A stretch of DNA of 64,000 nucleotides from assembly GCA_937934295.1 (NCBI GenBank), contig CALHAI010000003.1:1-64000 (forward strand), written 5' to 3'. Every line of letters starts with the position of its first letter. Position 1 is the stretch's first letter. The translations under genes were made by a program, and so were the position numbers. The notes beneath the pieces are model-generated. The model was not told the origin of the DNA. It saw only the letters and a program-made list of their open reading frames with translations, and searched no databases. Shown piece after piece: positions 26,691 through 36,127 of the stretch. The DNA is from an uncultured Blastocatellia bacterium (GTDB lineage: Bacteria > Acidobacteriota > Blastocatellia > HR10).

Positions 26691-28130
26691 ATGGCAGGCG
26701 GCCTCGCGCTGATCAAGGGAGGGATGGCGTTCGATCGCGCGGCGCTGTTGGCGAAAGTCCGAACGACGATTGTCCGGTATGGGATGCTGGAGGATGGGGA
26801 CCTGGTCGTCGTCGCCGTCTCCGGGGGACCGGACTCCGTCGCCTTGCTCCATCTTTTGGAGGAACTGCGCGGCTCGTTCTATCCTCATGTGCGTCTGCAT
26901 GTCGCGCACCTCAACCATCAGTTACGGGGGGAGGAGGCGGAAGCCGACGAAGCCTTCGTGCGGCAACTCGCCGAACAGCTTGGCGTCCCGTTCACGAGCG
27001 AGCGTCGGGACGTGCGGGCGCTCGCGCAAGGGGCGGGGCGGAATCTGGAAGAGGTGGCGCGCGAAGTCCGATACGCTTTCCTTCGCCGCGTGGCGGCGGA
27101 GGTGGGCGCGCGTCGCATCGCCACCGGTCATACGCTCACGGATCAGGCAGAGACGCTCCTCATGCGCTTGCTGCGGGGGGCTGGTGCCGAGGGATTGAGC
27201 GGCATTCATCCCGTCGTCGATGATCTCATCATTCGTCCGCTTTTGGCCGTGCGGCGCGAGGAGACGCGCGCCTATTGTGAGGCGCTCGGGATCCCGTATC
27301 GCGTGGATCGGTCGAATCTGGAGCTGGAGCGATGGCGCAATCGCGTGCGGCAGGAGATTCTGCCCCGGCTCTCGGCGTTGAATCCGCAGGCGTTGGAGGC
27401 CATCGGGCGCGCGGCCGAGCGACTGCGCGTGGACGAAGCGTATTTCGATGAGATCCTCGGCAACGTATTTCCCGATGTGATCATCTCACGGGAGCGCGAC
27501 ATGCTTCGTCTCTCGGTGGAGAAATTGCGGGCCTTCCATCCGGCGCTTCGCTCGCGGGCGCTGCGCGAAGCTATCCGCCACCTGTGCGGGCACACGCGGC
27601 GTGTGACGAGTCAGCATGTGGAGGCGTTGGAACGGCTGTTGGAACCGGGCAAGAGCGGACGTCGCGTTCTCTTGCCCACAGCGGTGGTCGTATGGCGCGA
27701 GTTCGACGCGCTCACGTTCATGCATCGGCCGCAGCGGCCGCAGCCGTATTGGAGGGAGTTGCGTCCGGGCGAACCGATTGTGGTCGAGGGCTTCGGGATT
27801 GGGTTGGAGCGCGGGGTGATGGAAGTGCCGCCCTCGTCGGGCCAGATCGTGTTGCTCGATGACGAGCGTGTGCCGGAGCGTCTGGCCGTGCGCTCGCGTC
27901 GGCCCGGGGACCGATATGTCCCTGTCGGACGGCGACGACCGCTCAAGCTCAAGACGCTCATGTGGGCGCAGCGCATTCCGATCTCGGAACGCGATCGTTG
28001 GCCGCTCGTCGTCACGGCCGAGGGGGACCGCATCGTGTGCGCGCCGGAGCTCCCCGTGGCGGCGGAGTTCGCCGTCCGGGCGGAGACGCGACGCTTGGCC
28101 GTGATTCGCTTCGAGCGTGGCCGAGAGTGA
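26691..28130 (+). CDS. tilS: tRNA(Ile)-lysidine synthase TilS
   Basis: Converts C34 of tRNA-Ile(CAU) to lysidine, switching its identity from Met to Ile; essential in nearly all bacteria. The 479-residue protein has the PP-loop SGGPDS (44-49), HLNHQLRGEEAEAD, GHTLTDQAETLLMRLLRG and DRSNLELERWRNRVR, all typical of TilS, then the C-terminal tRNA-binding region. ATG 26724 is an alternative start. It is followed by ftsH, a conserved neighbour pair in many bacteria. Confidence 0.95.
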   Translation: MAGGLALIKGGMAFDRAALLAKVRTTIVRYGMLEDGDLVVVAVSGGPDSVALLHLLEELRGSFYPHVRLHVAHLNHQLRGEEAEADEAFVRQLAEQLGVPFTSERRDVRALAQGAGRNLEEVAREVRYAFLRRVAAEVGARRIATGHTLTDQAETLLMRLLRGAGAEGLSGIHPVVDDLIIRPLLAVRREETRAYCEALGIPYRVDRSNLELERWRNRVRQEILPRLSALNPQALEAIGRAAERLRVDEAYFDEILGNVFPDVIISRERDMLRLSVEKLRAFHPALRSRALREAIRHLCGHTRRVTSQHVEALERLLEPGKSGRRVLLPTAVVVWREFDALTFMHRPQRPQPYWRELRPGEPIVVEGFGIGLERGVMEVPPSSGQIVLLDDERVPERLAVRSRRPGDRYVPVGRRRPLKLKTLMWAQRIPISERDRWPLVVTAEGDRIVCAPELPVAAEFAVRAETRRLAVIRFERGRE

Positions 28131-28138
28131 GCCTGCTG

Positions 28139-28147
28139 TGATACACT
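28139..28147 (+). promoter_or_regulatory. possible extended -10 before ftsH
   Basis: TGATACACT (TGn plus TACACT) ends nine bases after tilS, about 65 bases before the ftsH start. Match is moderate and no -35 is clear. Confidence 0.3.
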
Positions 28148-28211
28148 TACACGTGGACCTTTGACCGTCAGGCCCTCGCGCTTGGGGCGGTCGAGAGAGG
28201 AGGGAGGGAAG

Positions 28212-30146
<1,935 letters not shown>

Positions 30147-30158
30147 GCCCCCGTGCCT

Positions 30159-31727
30159 TCATCCGTTTGCCGAGGCGAACTGATTAAGTAGCAACGTCTC
30201 CACATGCGTCGCCCATTCCTCGGCTTCTTCCAAAAGCGCGAGCACACGAGTGTGGTATTCGTTATTGAAGGCCTGATCGGTGATGGCGTTGAGATTGGTC
30301 AGGACGTTGTAGTATGCGCCTTTGATGGCCGCGAGAGCCAGCTGCGCCCCGACGGCGACATCGGAGAGGGCCTTCGGCGAGCCGATCTGGGCCAGTTCCA
30401 TGAGCGCGCGCAGTACGGCGTGAGCGGCTTCAGCCGTGCGCGCGGGGACGACGACGGCCGCTTTGAGCGCCTCTTGAATCTCCCGTTCGCGAAGGCGTTG
30501 CTGGTCTTCGGTCTCCTTCGGAAGGCGGTAGGCCGCCATGACGCGGCGGAAGCTCTCGGCGTCGGCTTCGATCGCCGTGGAGAGCGTGCGACGCAGGTCC
30601 TCAAGCTGCGCGAGCACAGTGCGCAGGCGCTCATGCACGTTCTCGAACCGCTTCTTCTGCAGTGTCAGGCGACTCATCATCTCGCCCAGGGCGGCCGCTA
30701 AGGCGCCAGAGAGAGCGGCGACGCTTCCCCCACCGGGTGCGGGCGTCGCTGCAGCGACCGCATCCAGAAACGGTTGCACGCCGGACGCCGGGGCCGCCGG
30801 CGTTTCCGCGGCTTCGAGTCGAGCCAGTGCGGCCGCCAAGCGATTCTCCAGGATTTGCTCCCGGCTGAAATTCTCCAGTTGCAGATACCACTCGGCACAC
30901 GCATCGAGGGCGGCTTGGGGGATGAGCCCCACGATCTCGCTGCCCCGCACGCTGACGCCATAGCGCTCGGCTTCTCGCTTGACCATCTCGAATGCGCGAA
31001 AGATCGGCGTCTGTTCGTAGTCGACCAGGTTCATCGAGACTTGGACGATCCCCCGATCCTTCAGCTCGAATCCGAGGGCCTTCACGTACCGCAATCCGCC
31101 GTCGCGTCCGCGAACGGCACGCGCGATCTTGCGCGCGATCCCGATGTCGTTGGTGTTAAGATTCACGTTGTAGGCGATGAGCGGAGGACGCGCGCCGACG
31201 ACGGTCGCGCCAGCCGTCGGATGCACGCGCGGCGGGCCGAAATCCGGCGCGCGATCGGGATCGCGAGCGATCGCCTCGCGCAAGCCTTCGAACTCGCCCT
31301 TGCGGATGTTCGCCAGATCGACGCGATCCGGGCGCGTGGCCGCGCGCTCGTAGAGATAGACGGGGATATTCAGCTCTTCAGCGATTCGGCGTCCTGTCTC
31401 TCGCGCTAGGGCGACGCAGTCGTCCATCGTGACGTTGCGAATGGGGACGAAGGGGATGACGTCCGTCGCGCCGATACGGGGGTGCTCCCCTCGATGTTCG
31501 TTGAGGTCAATGAGCTCGGCCGCGCGACGCGTGGCGCGCACGGCGGCTTCGACGGCCGCCTCGGGCTCGGCGACGAAAGTGATGACGGAGCGATTGTGAT
31601 CGCGGTCCATCTCACGATCGAGCACAATGACGCCAGGGACGGACTCGAGAGCGCGCACGATCTCCTCGACGACTTCAGGACGCCGCCCCTCGCTGAAGTT
31701 CGGGACGCACTCAACGATCCTCTTCAT
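30159..31727 (-). CDS. ftcD: glutamate formimidoyltransferase / formimidotetrahydrofolate cyclodeaminase fusion
   Basis: Bifunctional enzyme of histidine degradation: moves the formimino group of formiminoglutamate to tetrahydrofolate, then releases ammonia to give 5,10-methenyl-THF. Residues about 1-300 are the transferase (ECVPNFSEGRRPEVVEEI, DRDHNRSVITFV, EHPRIGATDVIPFVP); residues about 320-520 the cyclodeaminase (TPAPGGGSVAALSGALAAALGEM, EADAESFRRVM). The 522-residue length fits the fused form. No other hut genes are in the window. Its stop faces that of ftsH 12 bases away. Confidence 0.95.
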   Translation of the reverse strand: MKRIVECVPNFSEGRRPEVVEEIVRALESVPGVIVLDREMDRDHNRSVITFVAEPEAAVEAAVRATRRAAELIDLNEHRGEHPRIGATDVIPFVPIRNVTMDDCVALARETGRRIAEELNIPVYLYERAATRPDRVDLANIRKGEFEGLREAIARDPDRAPDFGPPRVHPTAGATVVGARPPLIAYNVNLNTNDIGIARKIARAVRGRDGGLRYVKALGFELKDRGIVQVSMNLVDYEQTPIFRAFEMVKREAERYGVSVRGSEIVGLIPQAALDACAEWYLQLENFSREQILENRLAAALARLEAAETPAAPASGVQPFLDAVAAATPAPGGGSVAALSGALAAALGEMMSRLTLQKKRFENVHERLRTVLAQLEDLRRTLSTAIEADAESFRRVMAAYRLPKETEDQQRLREREIQEALKAAVVVPARTAEAAHAVLRALMELAQIGSPKALSDVAVGAQLALAAIKGAYYNVLTNLNAITDQAFNNEYHTRVLALLEEAEEWATHVETLLLNQFASANG

Positions 31728-31770
31728 CGGTCGCCTCTTCTGCTGGCGTGGATTGCCCTATGCCTTCGCT

Positions 31771-31800
31771 CTTATAGCACACGCGCGAGAGCGCGGACAA
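31771..31800 (-). promoter_or_regulatory. promoter of ftcD
   Basis: TTGTCC (31795-31800), 18-base spacer ending in TGC, then TATAAG (31771-31776), reading on the minus strand; an extended -10 with a fair -35, about 45 bases before the ftcD start. Confidence 0.55.
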
Positions 31801-31878
31801 GCTGAGGCGCTCGGCCATCGCGCGAGCGTTTGACGGACGGTTCGCTTGAGCGCGCGGACATCGAGCGTGAGATTTCTC

Positions 31879-31907
31879 TTGACAAAATCGGCCCTTCTGG
31901 AGATACT
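31879..31907 (+). promoter_or_regulatory. promoter of the sulfur permease leader
   Basis: Perfect TTGACA (31879-31884), 17-base spacer, GATACT (31902-31907). Predicted transcription start near 31914, about 245 bases before the permease ATG, leaving a long leader with structured RNA. It is divergent from the ftcD promoter. Confidence 0.6.
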
Positions 31908-31956
31908 ATCGGACCTGGATGTGCAGGTCGCTCAGCGGAGGGATCAAGGAGCGAGC

Positions 31957-32019
31957 ATGGGAACAATTTGTGCGCGCTGCCTTCTCCGCGAGCGAAGAAG
32001 GAGGATGGGGGCTCGTTAG
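31957..32019 (+). CDS. putative leader peptide with two Cys codons
   Basis: AAGGAG with five bases spacing precedes ATG 31957; 20 codons run to TAG at 32017. The peptide is MGTICARCLLRERRRRMGAR: Cys at positions 5 and 8 (TGT, TGC), then Arg-rich with several AGA/AGG/CGA codons. It lies between the promoter at 31879 and the terminator hairpin at 32047, the classical layout of a ribosome-mediated attenuator. Its translation is unproven; a frame this short could be chance. Confidence 0.4.
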   Translation: MGTICARCLLRERRRRMGAR

Positions 32020-32046
32020 GAGTCCTCGAGAGGACGAAGTGGGGGG

Positions 32047-32090
32047 AAGAGCCCGCGGTCACTCGAGAGCCGCGGGCTCTTATACTTTTC
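32047..32090 (+). terminator. intrinsic terminator hairpin in the permease leader (attenuator)
   Basis: AAGAGCCCGCGG (32047-32058) and CCGCGGGCTCTT (32070-32081) form a perfect 12-bp stem with an 11-base loop, followed by ATACTTTTC. It stands 80 bases before the permease start and 130 bases after the only upstream promoter, so it must act inside the leader. CCGCGAGC at 31986-31993 can pair with GCCCGCGG (32051-32058) at 7 of 8 positions, a possible antiterminator. Confidence 0.7.
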
Positions 32091-32160
32091 CTGAAACCGA
32101 TCAAGCGCCCGCTGACGTGGCGATGCGTGCGCTTGAGCCCATGAGTGGGGGGCGTCGGTC

Positions 32161-32907
32161 ATGTTGATCGAGTCGAGCATCGTGCCCTTCATCCTCATCG
32201 GATTTCTCGCGCAGGTCGTGGACGGGGCCTTGGGCATGGGCTACGGGGTCTTCTCGACGAGTTTCCTCTTAAGCATGGGTGTCCCACCGGCCATCACCAG
32301 TGCCAGCGTGCACACGGCCGAAGTGTTCGTCACCGGCGTCTCCGGGCTCGCTCATCTCGGCAATGGGAATGTCGAGCGTCGGCTCGTGTTGCGGCTGATT
32401 ATCCCTGGTGTCCTTGGGGGGATTTTGGGGGCCTACGTTCTCACTCAAGTGCCTGGGGAGAAGATCCGACCAGTGGTTGCCATCTATTTGTTCGTCATAG
32501 GGATACTGATCCTGCGTCGGGCGCTGGGTCGGTCCACCTTGGGAGTGGGACGACCGCGCCTCATCCCCCTGGGATTTGCCGGAGGCTTCTTGGATTCTGT
32601 CGGAGGAGGGGGGTGGGGACCAATCGTCACGTCCACTTTGGTCGCGCAGGGACAGACGCCGCATCTGGCCATTGGCTCGGTCAGCCTGACGGAATTCTTC
32701 GTCACTTTGGCCCAGGCGGCGACCTTCCTCGTCGCGCTCCGATGGGTACATTGGCCGGTAGCGATTGGCTTGTTGATCGGCGGGGTGCTGGCGGCGCCGC
32801 TGGCGGCTTATATGTGTCGTCGGCTGCCGGCACGCGTCCTGATGGGGCTCGTCGGTGCCTTGATCCTCGTGTTGAGCCTCCGCATGATCTCTCGCGCTGT
32901 GTTCTGA
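32161..32907 (+). CDS. TauE/SafE (TSUP) family permease, likely sulfur compound transporter
   Basis: A 248-residue integral membrane protein with about eight helices in two halves of the TSUP fold. Each half starts with the family-type glycine-rich stretch: DGALGMGYGVFSTSFLL (about 21-37) and GFAGGFLDSVGGGGWGPI (about 138-155). TSUP proteins move sulfite, sulfoacetate, thiosulfate, sulfate or related organic anions. The Cys-codon leader and terminator upstream, if functional, would tie this gene to cysteine supply, favouring uptake of a sulfur source; that is an inference. Ribosome site before ATG 32161 is weak (GGGGGGCG). Confidence 0.9.
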   Translation: MLIESSIVPFILIGFLAQVVDGALGMGYGVFSTSFLLSMGVPPAITSASVHTAEVFVTGVSGLAHLGNGNVERRLVLRLIIPGVLGGILGAYVLTQVPGEKIRPVVAIYLFVIGILILRRALGRSTLGVGRPRLIPLGFAGGFLDSVGGGGWGPIVTSTLVAQGQTPHLAIGSVSLTEFFVTLAQAATFLVALRWVHWPVAIGLLIGGVLAAPLAAYMCRRLPARVLMGLVGALILVLSLRMISRAVF

Positions 32908-32929
32908 GTGGCGGTCGAGCAATCTGCAG

Positions 32930-32957
32930 GGAACTTTTTCCCCACGCCTTTCGTTTT
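32930..32957 (+). promoter_or_regulatory. ECF-type promoter before the first sigma factor
   Basis: GGAACTT (32930-32936), 15 bases, CGTTTT (32952-32957). GGAAC is the typical -35 of ECF sigma factors, with a CGT-like -10. It sits about 45 bases before the start of the ECF gene, suggesting autoregulation. A similar motif precedes the second ECF gene at 44931. Confidence 0.55.
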
Positions 32958-32999
32958 GCCGGATGGGCCTTGGCGGAGAGATAATTGAGGGAGAGCGAT

Positions 33000-33584
33000 G
33001 TGGGGGCAAGGGCGGCCTTGGTGAGCAGCGACGCGCAACTGGTTCGTCGATGCTTGGCCGGAGAAGAAGCGGCGTGGGAGGAGATCGTGAGGCAATATTC
33101 CCGCCGCATCTACAACTTGGCCTATCGCTTCACGGGCAGTCGTGCGGCGGCCGAAGATTTAACGCAAGAGGTCTTCCTCCGCCTCTACCGCACGCTCGAA
33201 CAGTACGATCCGCGCGAAGGGGACTTGGCAAACTGGCTCATGCGAGTCGCGCGCAATTTGATCATTGACGATTATCGTCGGCGCGCGCGCACGCCGACGG
33301 AAGCGGGGGAGGACCTGGTGGATCACGAGTACCATCTGCGCGCCGATGAGCGGGGCGATCCACACACCCTGGTCGAACGGCGTGAGCTGAGCGAATTGAT
33401 CCATGCGGCCTTGGCGAAGCTCTCGCCCGAGCTGCGCACGTGCGTCATCCTTCGCGATTTGGAGGGATTGTCGTACCAGGAGATCGCCGAGCTGCTGCAC
33501 ATCCCGGAGGGGACGGTGAAATCGCGGATCAATCGCGGGCGTTTGGAGTTGGCTCGCGTCTTGCGTCGCATGCGGGTGCTCTGA
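33000..33584 (+). CDS. ECF-type RNA polymerase sigma factor
   Basis: About 194 residues with sigma region 2 (RRIYNLAYRFTGSRAAAEDLTQEVFLRLYR; the DLTQEVF helix is diagnostic; NWLMRVARNLIIDDYRR) and region 4 (LSPELRTCVILRDLEGLSYQ, IAELLHIPEGTVKSRINRGR). GTG 33000 is chosen because GAGGGAG lies six bases before it; TTG 32985 or GTG 33021 are alternatives. Its TGA overlaps the anti-sigma ATG (TGATG), so the two proteins are made together. Confidence 0.93.
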   Translation: MGARAALVSSDAQLVRRCLAGEEAAWEEIVRQYSRRIYNLAYRFTGSRAAAEDLTQEVFLRLYRTLEQYDPREGDLANWLMRVARNLIIDDYRRRARTPTEAGEDLVDHEYHLRADERGDPHTLVERRELSELIHAALAKLSPELRTCVILRDLEGLSYQEIAELLHIPEGTVKSRINRGRLELARVLRRMRVL

Positions 33585-34378
33585 TGGACTGTCGGCAATT
33601 TGAACAGCTCATCAGCGAATATCTGGACGGGGCGCTCTCTGAGGAGCGGGCGGAGGCGTTCGTCGCGCACCTCTTCTCGTGCGCCGCCTGTCGCGCGCTG
33701 CTGGAGGACGTCCAAGCGGCGCTCGAGTTGTGTCGGAGCGTCGAAGAGGTCGAGCCTTCGCCGGATCTCGACGAACGCCTTCGCCACGTCCTGCGGGGCG
33801 CGGCCATGAGCTGCGACGCTTTCGGCGAGTTAATCCCGAACTATTTCGATGGAGTGCTCACGGCCGACGAATACCACTTCTTCGAGGCGCATGCGCGCGT
33901 TTGTTCGAACTGCTGTCAGGCCTTGGAGGATGTGGCGGCGGTCATGCGGCTCCTGAACGACGTCGGCCCCGTCGCGTTTCCCGAAAGCTTGAACGAACGT
34001 CTTCTTAAGGCCGTGCGCTTGCTGGATCGCGACCTGAATCGGAGCTGGCTCTGGAGGCTGCGTCGGCGGTGGGCCGCATGGCGCTTGGGATGGAGCGAGC
34101 CACTGCGCTCGCTGCCGCAATGGGCGATGGCTATAGTCCTCTGCGCGGCGACGGTTGGATTTGTGTTCCTGAACCTCTCAGGGGAAGGCGGCGGAGTTTC
34201 GATCCGTCCCGCGATCGCGCGTCTTTTCGATCGCGCTGCGGAGGTGAGCGTGGAGGGGGAACGAATGGTCGAGCACTTGGAACGGTGGCGCGCGCAAGTG
34301 AGCGCGCTCCTTCGAGCGTTCCGGTCGGACCGCGAGCGGTCGGAGGGAGCGCCGAAGGAGAGGAGGTCTTCGCCGTAA
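33584..34378 (+). CDS. membrane anti-sigma factor with two zinc-finger domains
   Basis: A 264-residue partner of the preceding ECF sigma factor. It carries two tandem zf-HC2-type domains: the first with His29, Cys33 and Cys36 (HLFSCAACRALL), the second with His103, Cys107 and Cys110 (HARVCSNCCQAL), each preceded by the usual helix with its own Cys. One transmembrane helix (about 187-205, MAIVLCAATVGFVFLNL) and a short C-terminal periplasmic part with an amphipathic helix follow. Two fingers in one anti-sigma protein is less common than one; the second may bind a dimer partner or another sigma. Redox or envelope signal not readable. Confidence 0.85.
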   Translation: MDCRQFEQLISEYLDGALSEERAEAFVAHLFSCAACRALLEDVQAALELCRSVEEVEPSPDLDERLRHVLRGAAMSCDAFGELIPNYFDGVLTADEYHFFEAHARVCSNCCQALEDVAAVMRLLNDVGPVAFPESLNERLLKAVRLLDRDLNRSWLWRLRRRWAAWRLGWSEPLRSLPQWAMAIVLCAATVGFVFLNLSGEGGGVSIRPAIARLFDRAAEVSVEGERMVEHLERWRAQVSALLRAFRSDRERSEGAPKERRSSP

Positions 34379-34404
34379 GGCGAAATCGAGGGGGAAGGGA
34401 CGCA

Positions 34405-35169
34405 ATGCCGTCACAGTTCGTCTTCTGCACTTATCATCCGACGCACCGAGCGTTGGTGCGGTGCTCGGCCTGTCATCGGCCGCTCTGTCCAGCGTGCGAC
34501 CATCGCATCAAGGGATTCCCTTATTGTCAGGAATGCATCGTGCGGGGCGTCGAGCTCCTGCGGCGCTCGACGTCGTGGACCCCCTCGGAAGCGCTGCGTC
34601 GTCCCCCTTCGCCGCGTCTGGCCGCTCTGTGTGCCCTGCTGCCGGGACTAGGGGCCGTGTACAATCGGCAGAACATCAAGGCCCTCGTGCATTTCCTCTT
34701 GATCGTCGGCTTCTTCGAGTTGGCTGATCTGACGAGCCTCGTGCTCTTCGGATTGGGGGGAGCGGTATTCTACCTCTTCTCGATCATAGATGCCTATCGC
34801 ACGGCGGAGGCGATCGCCCGAGGGATGGATCCGATCGAAGAGGATGAGCGCCTGCGGCAGATGTTGCGCGAGCGCCTGGCGTGGGTGGCCGTGGGGCTCA
34901 TCCTCATCGGGGGACTCGTTCTGGTCTCGGACATCATGGAAGCGCTGCGCATCTCGCTTGTGGGGCGTCGCCTGTGGCCGCTTGTGTTGATCGCACTGGG
35001 AGCCTATCTGCTCTATCGGTCCGCGCGCGCATCATTGCAGCCTCGATCGTTCGATCTGCGCCGTCCCCCTCCGCCGCTGTTCTGGAAGACGGGGCCATTG
35101 ACCGGGTCATTGGTCGAGACGGAATCGGGCGACGAACCCAAACCACCAGCCGCAGGACCAAGACGGTGA
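34405..35169 (+). CDS. B-box-type zinc finger membrane protein
   Basis: A 254-residue protein with an N-terminal Cys/His-rich domain (residues 8-44: FCTYHPTHRALVRCSACHRP then LCPACDHRIKGFPYCQEC) like the bacterial B-box fold, and at least four hydrophobic segments (about 72-130 and 160-205). The second part, LPGLGAVYNRQNIKALVHF, resembles the TM2-type hairpin found in small membrane proteins. The tail is Pro-rich. It lies 26 bases after the anti-sigma gene and probably belongs to its operon. Function unknown. Confidence 0.7.
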   Translation: MPSQFVFCTYHPTHRALVRCSACHRPLCPACDHRIKGFPYCQECIVRGVELLRRSTSWTPSEALRRPPSPRLAALCALLPGLGAVYNRQNIKALVHFLLIVGFFELADLTSLVLFGLGGAVFYLFSIIDAYRTAEAIARGMDPIEEDERLRQMLRERLAWVAVGLILIGGLVLVSDIMEALRISLVGRRLWPLVLIALGAYLLYRSARASLQPRSFDLRRPPPPLFWKTGPLTGSLVETESGDEPKPPAAGPRR

Positions 35170-35191
35170 AATCCGTTTGGAGGAGGGGATC

Positions 35192-35395
35192 ATGGGGAGC
35201 GTGATTCGATTCATCGGGGGCGTCATCGCCGTCTTCATCGCCTTCTGGCTCGCTGTGAAGCTGCTCGGATTCCTCTTCGCGTTGATCGGGATCGTCCTCA
35301 GTTTGGTGAAGCTGGCGTTCATCGTGGGGCTCATCGCCCTCTTGGGCTATGGGCTCTATCGGTTCCTCGTCCCGGCCGAACGCCGTGCGGAGTGA
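35192..35395 (+). CDS. small membrane protein
   Basis: A 67-residue protein, almost entirely hydrophobic, with two or three transmembrane segments (about 5-28, 28-45 and 45-60) and a short charged tail (VPAERRAE). AGGAGGGG lies five bases before the ATG. It follows the B-box protein by 22 bases. No family recognised; in this position it is a likely member of the ECF-controlled operon. Confidence 0.65.
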   Translation: MGSVIRFIGGVIAVFIAFWLAVKLLGFLFALIGIVLSLVKLAFIVGLIALLGYGLYRFLVPAERRAE

Positions 35396-35502
35396 TCGAG
35401 GGGCATCCGAACGTGCCGTGAGGGGCGTTCTCCAGCTCGGCAGACCGCCAGCGATGAGGTAGAATTATTCTCGGTGTGAGACCTTCGCCGGGAGGGGGAG
35501 CT

Positions 35503-35781
35503 ATGGTGGAGAAGGCGATGGAGCAATCGCCGCAAACCCATGGGAGGGTGATCGCCGTAGGCAAGCGTCTGGGAGCGCTCACTCGCGTGGCCGAAGACCT
35601 CTGGACCGGGAACAGGCGCTTGGTCAAACGGGGCTTGCAGCGCGGCTTGTGGAAGATCGAGGACTGGGCCGATGGGGCCGCGCTCTATGTCCGACGGCAT
35701 CCGTATCGCGTGCTCGGATTGGTGTTGGGATCGGGATTGGCGCTCGGTGTGTTCCTGGGCGCTCGCTTTGGCCGCAAGTAG
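35503..35781 (+). CDS. small membrane-anchored protein, DUF883/ElaB-like in layout
   Basis: A 92-residue protein with a polar helical N-terminal part, the motif ALYVRRHPYRVLGL and a single C-terminal glycine-rich transmembrane helix (about 69-88, VLGLVLGSGLALGVFLGARF) ending in GRK. The layout (helix, short basic stretch, Gly-zipper helix) matches the DUF883 (YqjD/ElaB) family, whose members bind ribosomes at the inner membrane in stationary phase. GGAGGGGGAG precedes the ATG. Similarity is by layout, not a confirmed match. Confidence 0.6.
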   Translation: MVEKAMEQSPQTHGRVIAVGKRLGALTRVAEDLWTGNRRLVKRGLQRGLWKIEDWADGAALYVRRHPYRVLGLVLGSGLALGVFLGARFGRK

Positions 35782-35897
35782 GTCAGGGGAAGCAGCGCAT
35801 GCGCGGAGCGCATGCCGAATGAGCGGGTGAGTCCAAGGCGCTCGGCGCGGGAAAGGGGGGGATTTTTTTGTGAGTCCGACGCTCTCATCGCATTCAG
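35782..35897 (+). other. intergenic stretch with a short perfect hairpin
   Basis: GCATGCGC (35797-35804) and GCGCATGC (35808-35815) form a perfect stem around GGA. No T run follows directly; a run of seven T occurs only at 35863-35869. It may end the membrane-protein operon, but the fit to an intrinsic terminator is poor. Confidence 0.25.
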
Positions 35898-36065
35898 GGA
35901 AGAGGGCATGCGACCAGGCCGGAGGAGGAAATACGAAGCGGCACGGTACTTGTCGACAACCCGACCAGGCGCCGCGCCATCGTGTTGATCACCGATGACT
36001 TCGACACCAGTTGGTTCCACAGTGGTCCGCCGCGTGAGGTCGTCTTGCGGGAACTTTACGAAGGA
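35898..36065 (+). pseudogene. remnant of a VWFA-type domain
   Basis: In the frame with codon starts at 35946 the sequence reads TRRRAIVLITDDFDTSW (from about 35961), then PREVVLRELYEGGVTP. This matches the middle of VWFA-related domains common in Acidobacteriota: the hydrophobic strand with TDD/TDG and the following helix and beta strand. No start, ribosome site or continuing reading frame of the right length is present, and the frame dissolves after about 36065 where a convergent gene ends. It looks like a decayed fragment. Confidence 0.4.
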
Positions 36066-36127
36066 GGCGTCACTCCTTTGCTCCTTGCCCCATGCGGGCT
36101 CTCACGAACGGATGAGGGCCGACGACG

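Noticed and set aside
31830-32144. A 104-codon frame across the permease leader.
   Set aside because: It runs through the terminator hairpin and has no family features; the short 20-codon frame with its own ribosome site fits the leader better.
35797-35815. Perfect GCATGCGC/GCGCATGC stem as intrinsic terminator.
   Set aside because: No T run follows the stem; the next T run is almost 50 bases away with no hairpin before it.
36048-36062. GGGAACTTTACG as a third ECF-type promoter.
   Set aside because: It lies inside the VWFA remnant with no ECF-type -10 and no plus-strand gene after it.
35173-36125. Apparent long coding potential on the minus strand near 35.3-35.7 kb.
   Set aside because: Small membrane protein genes with good ribosome sites occupy the plus strand there.
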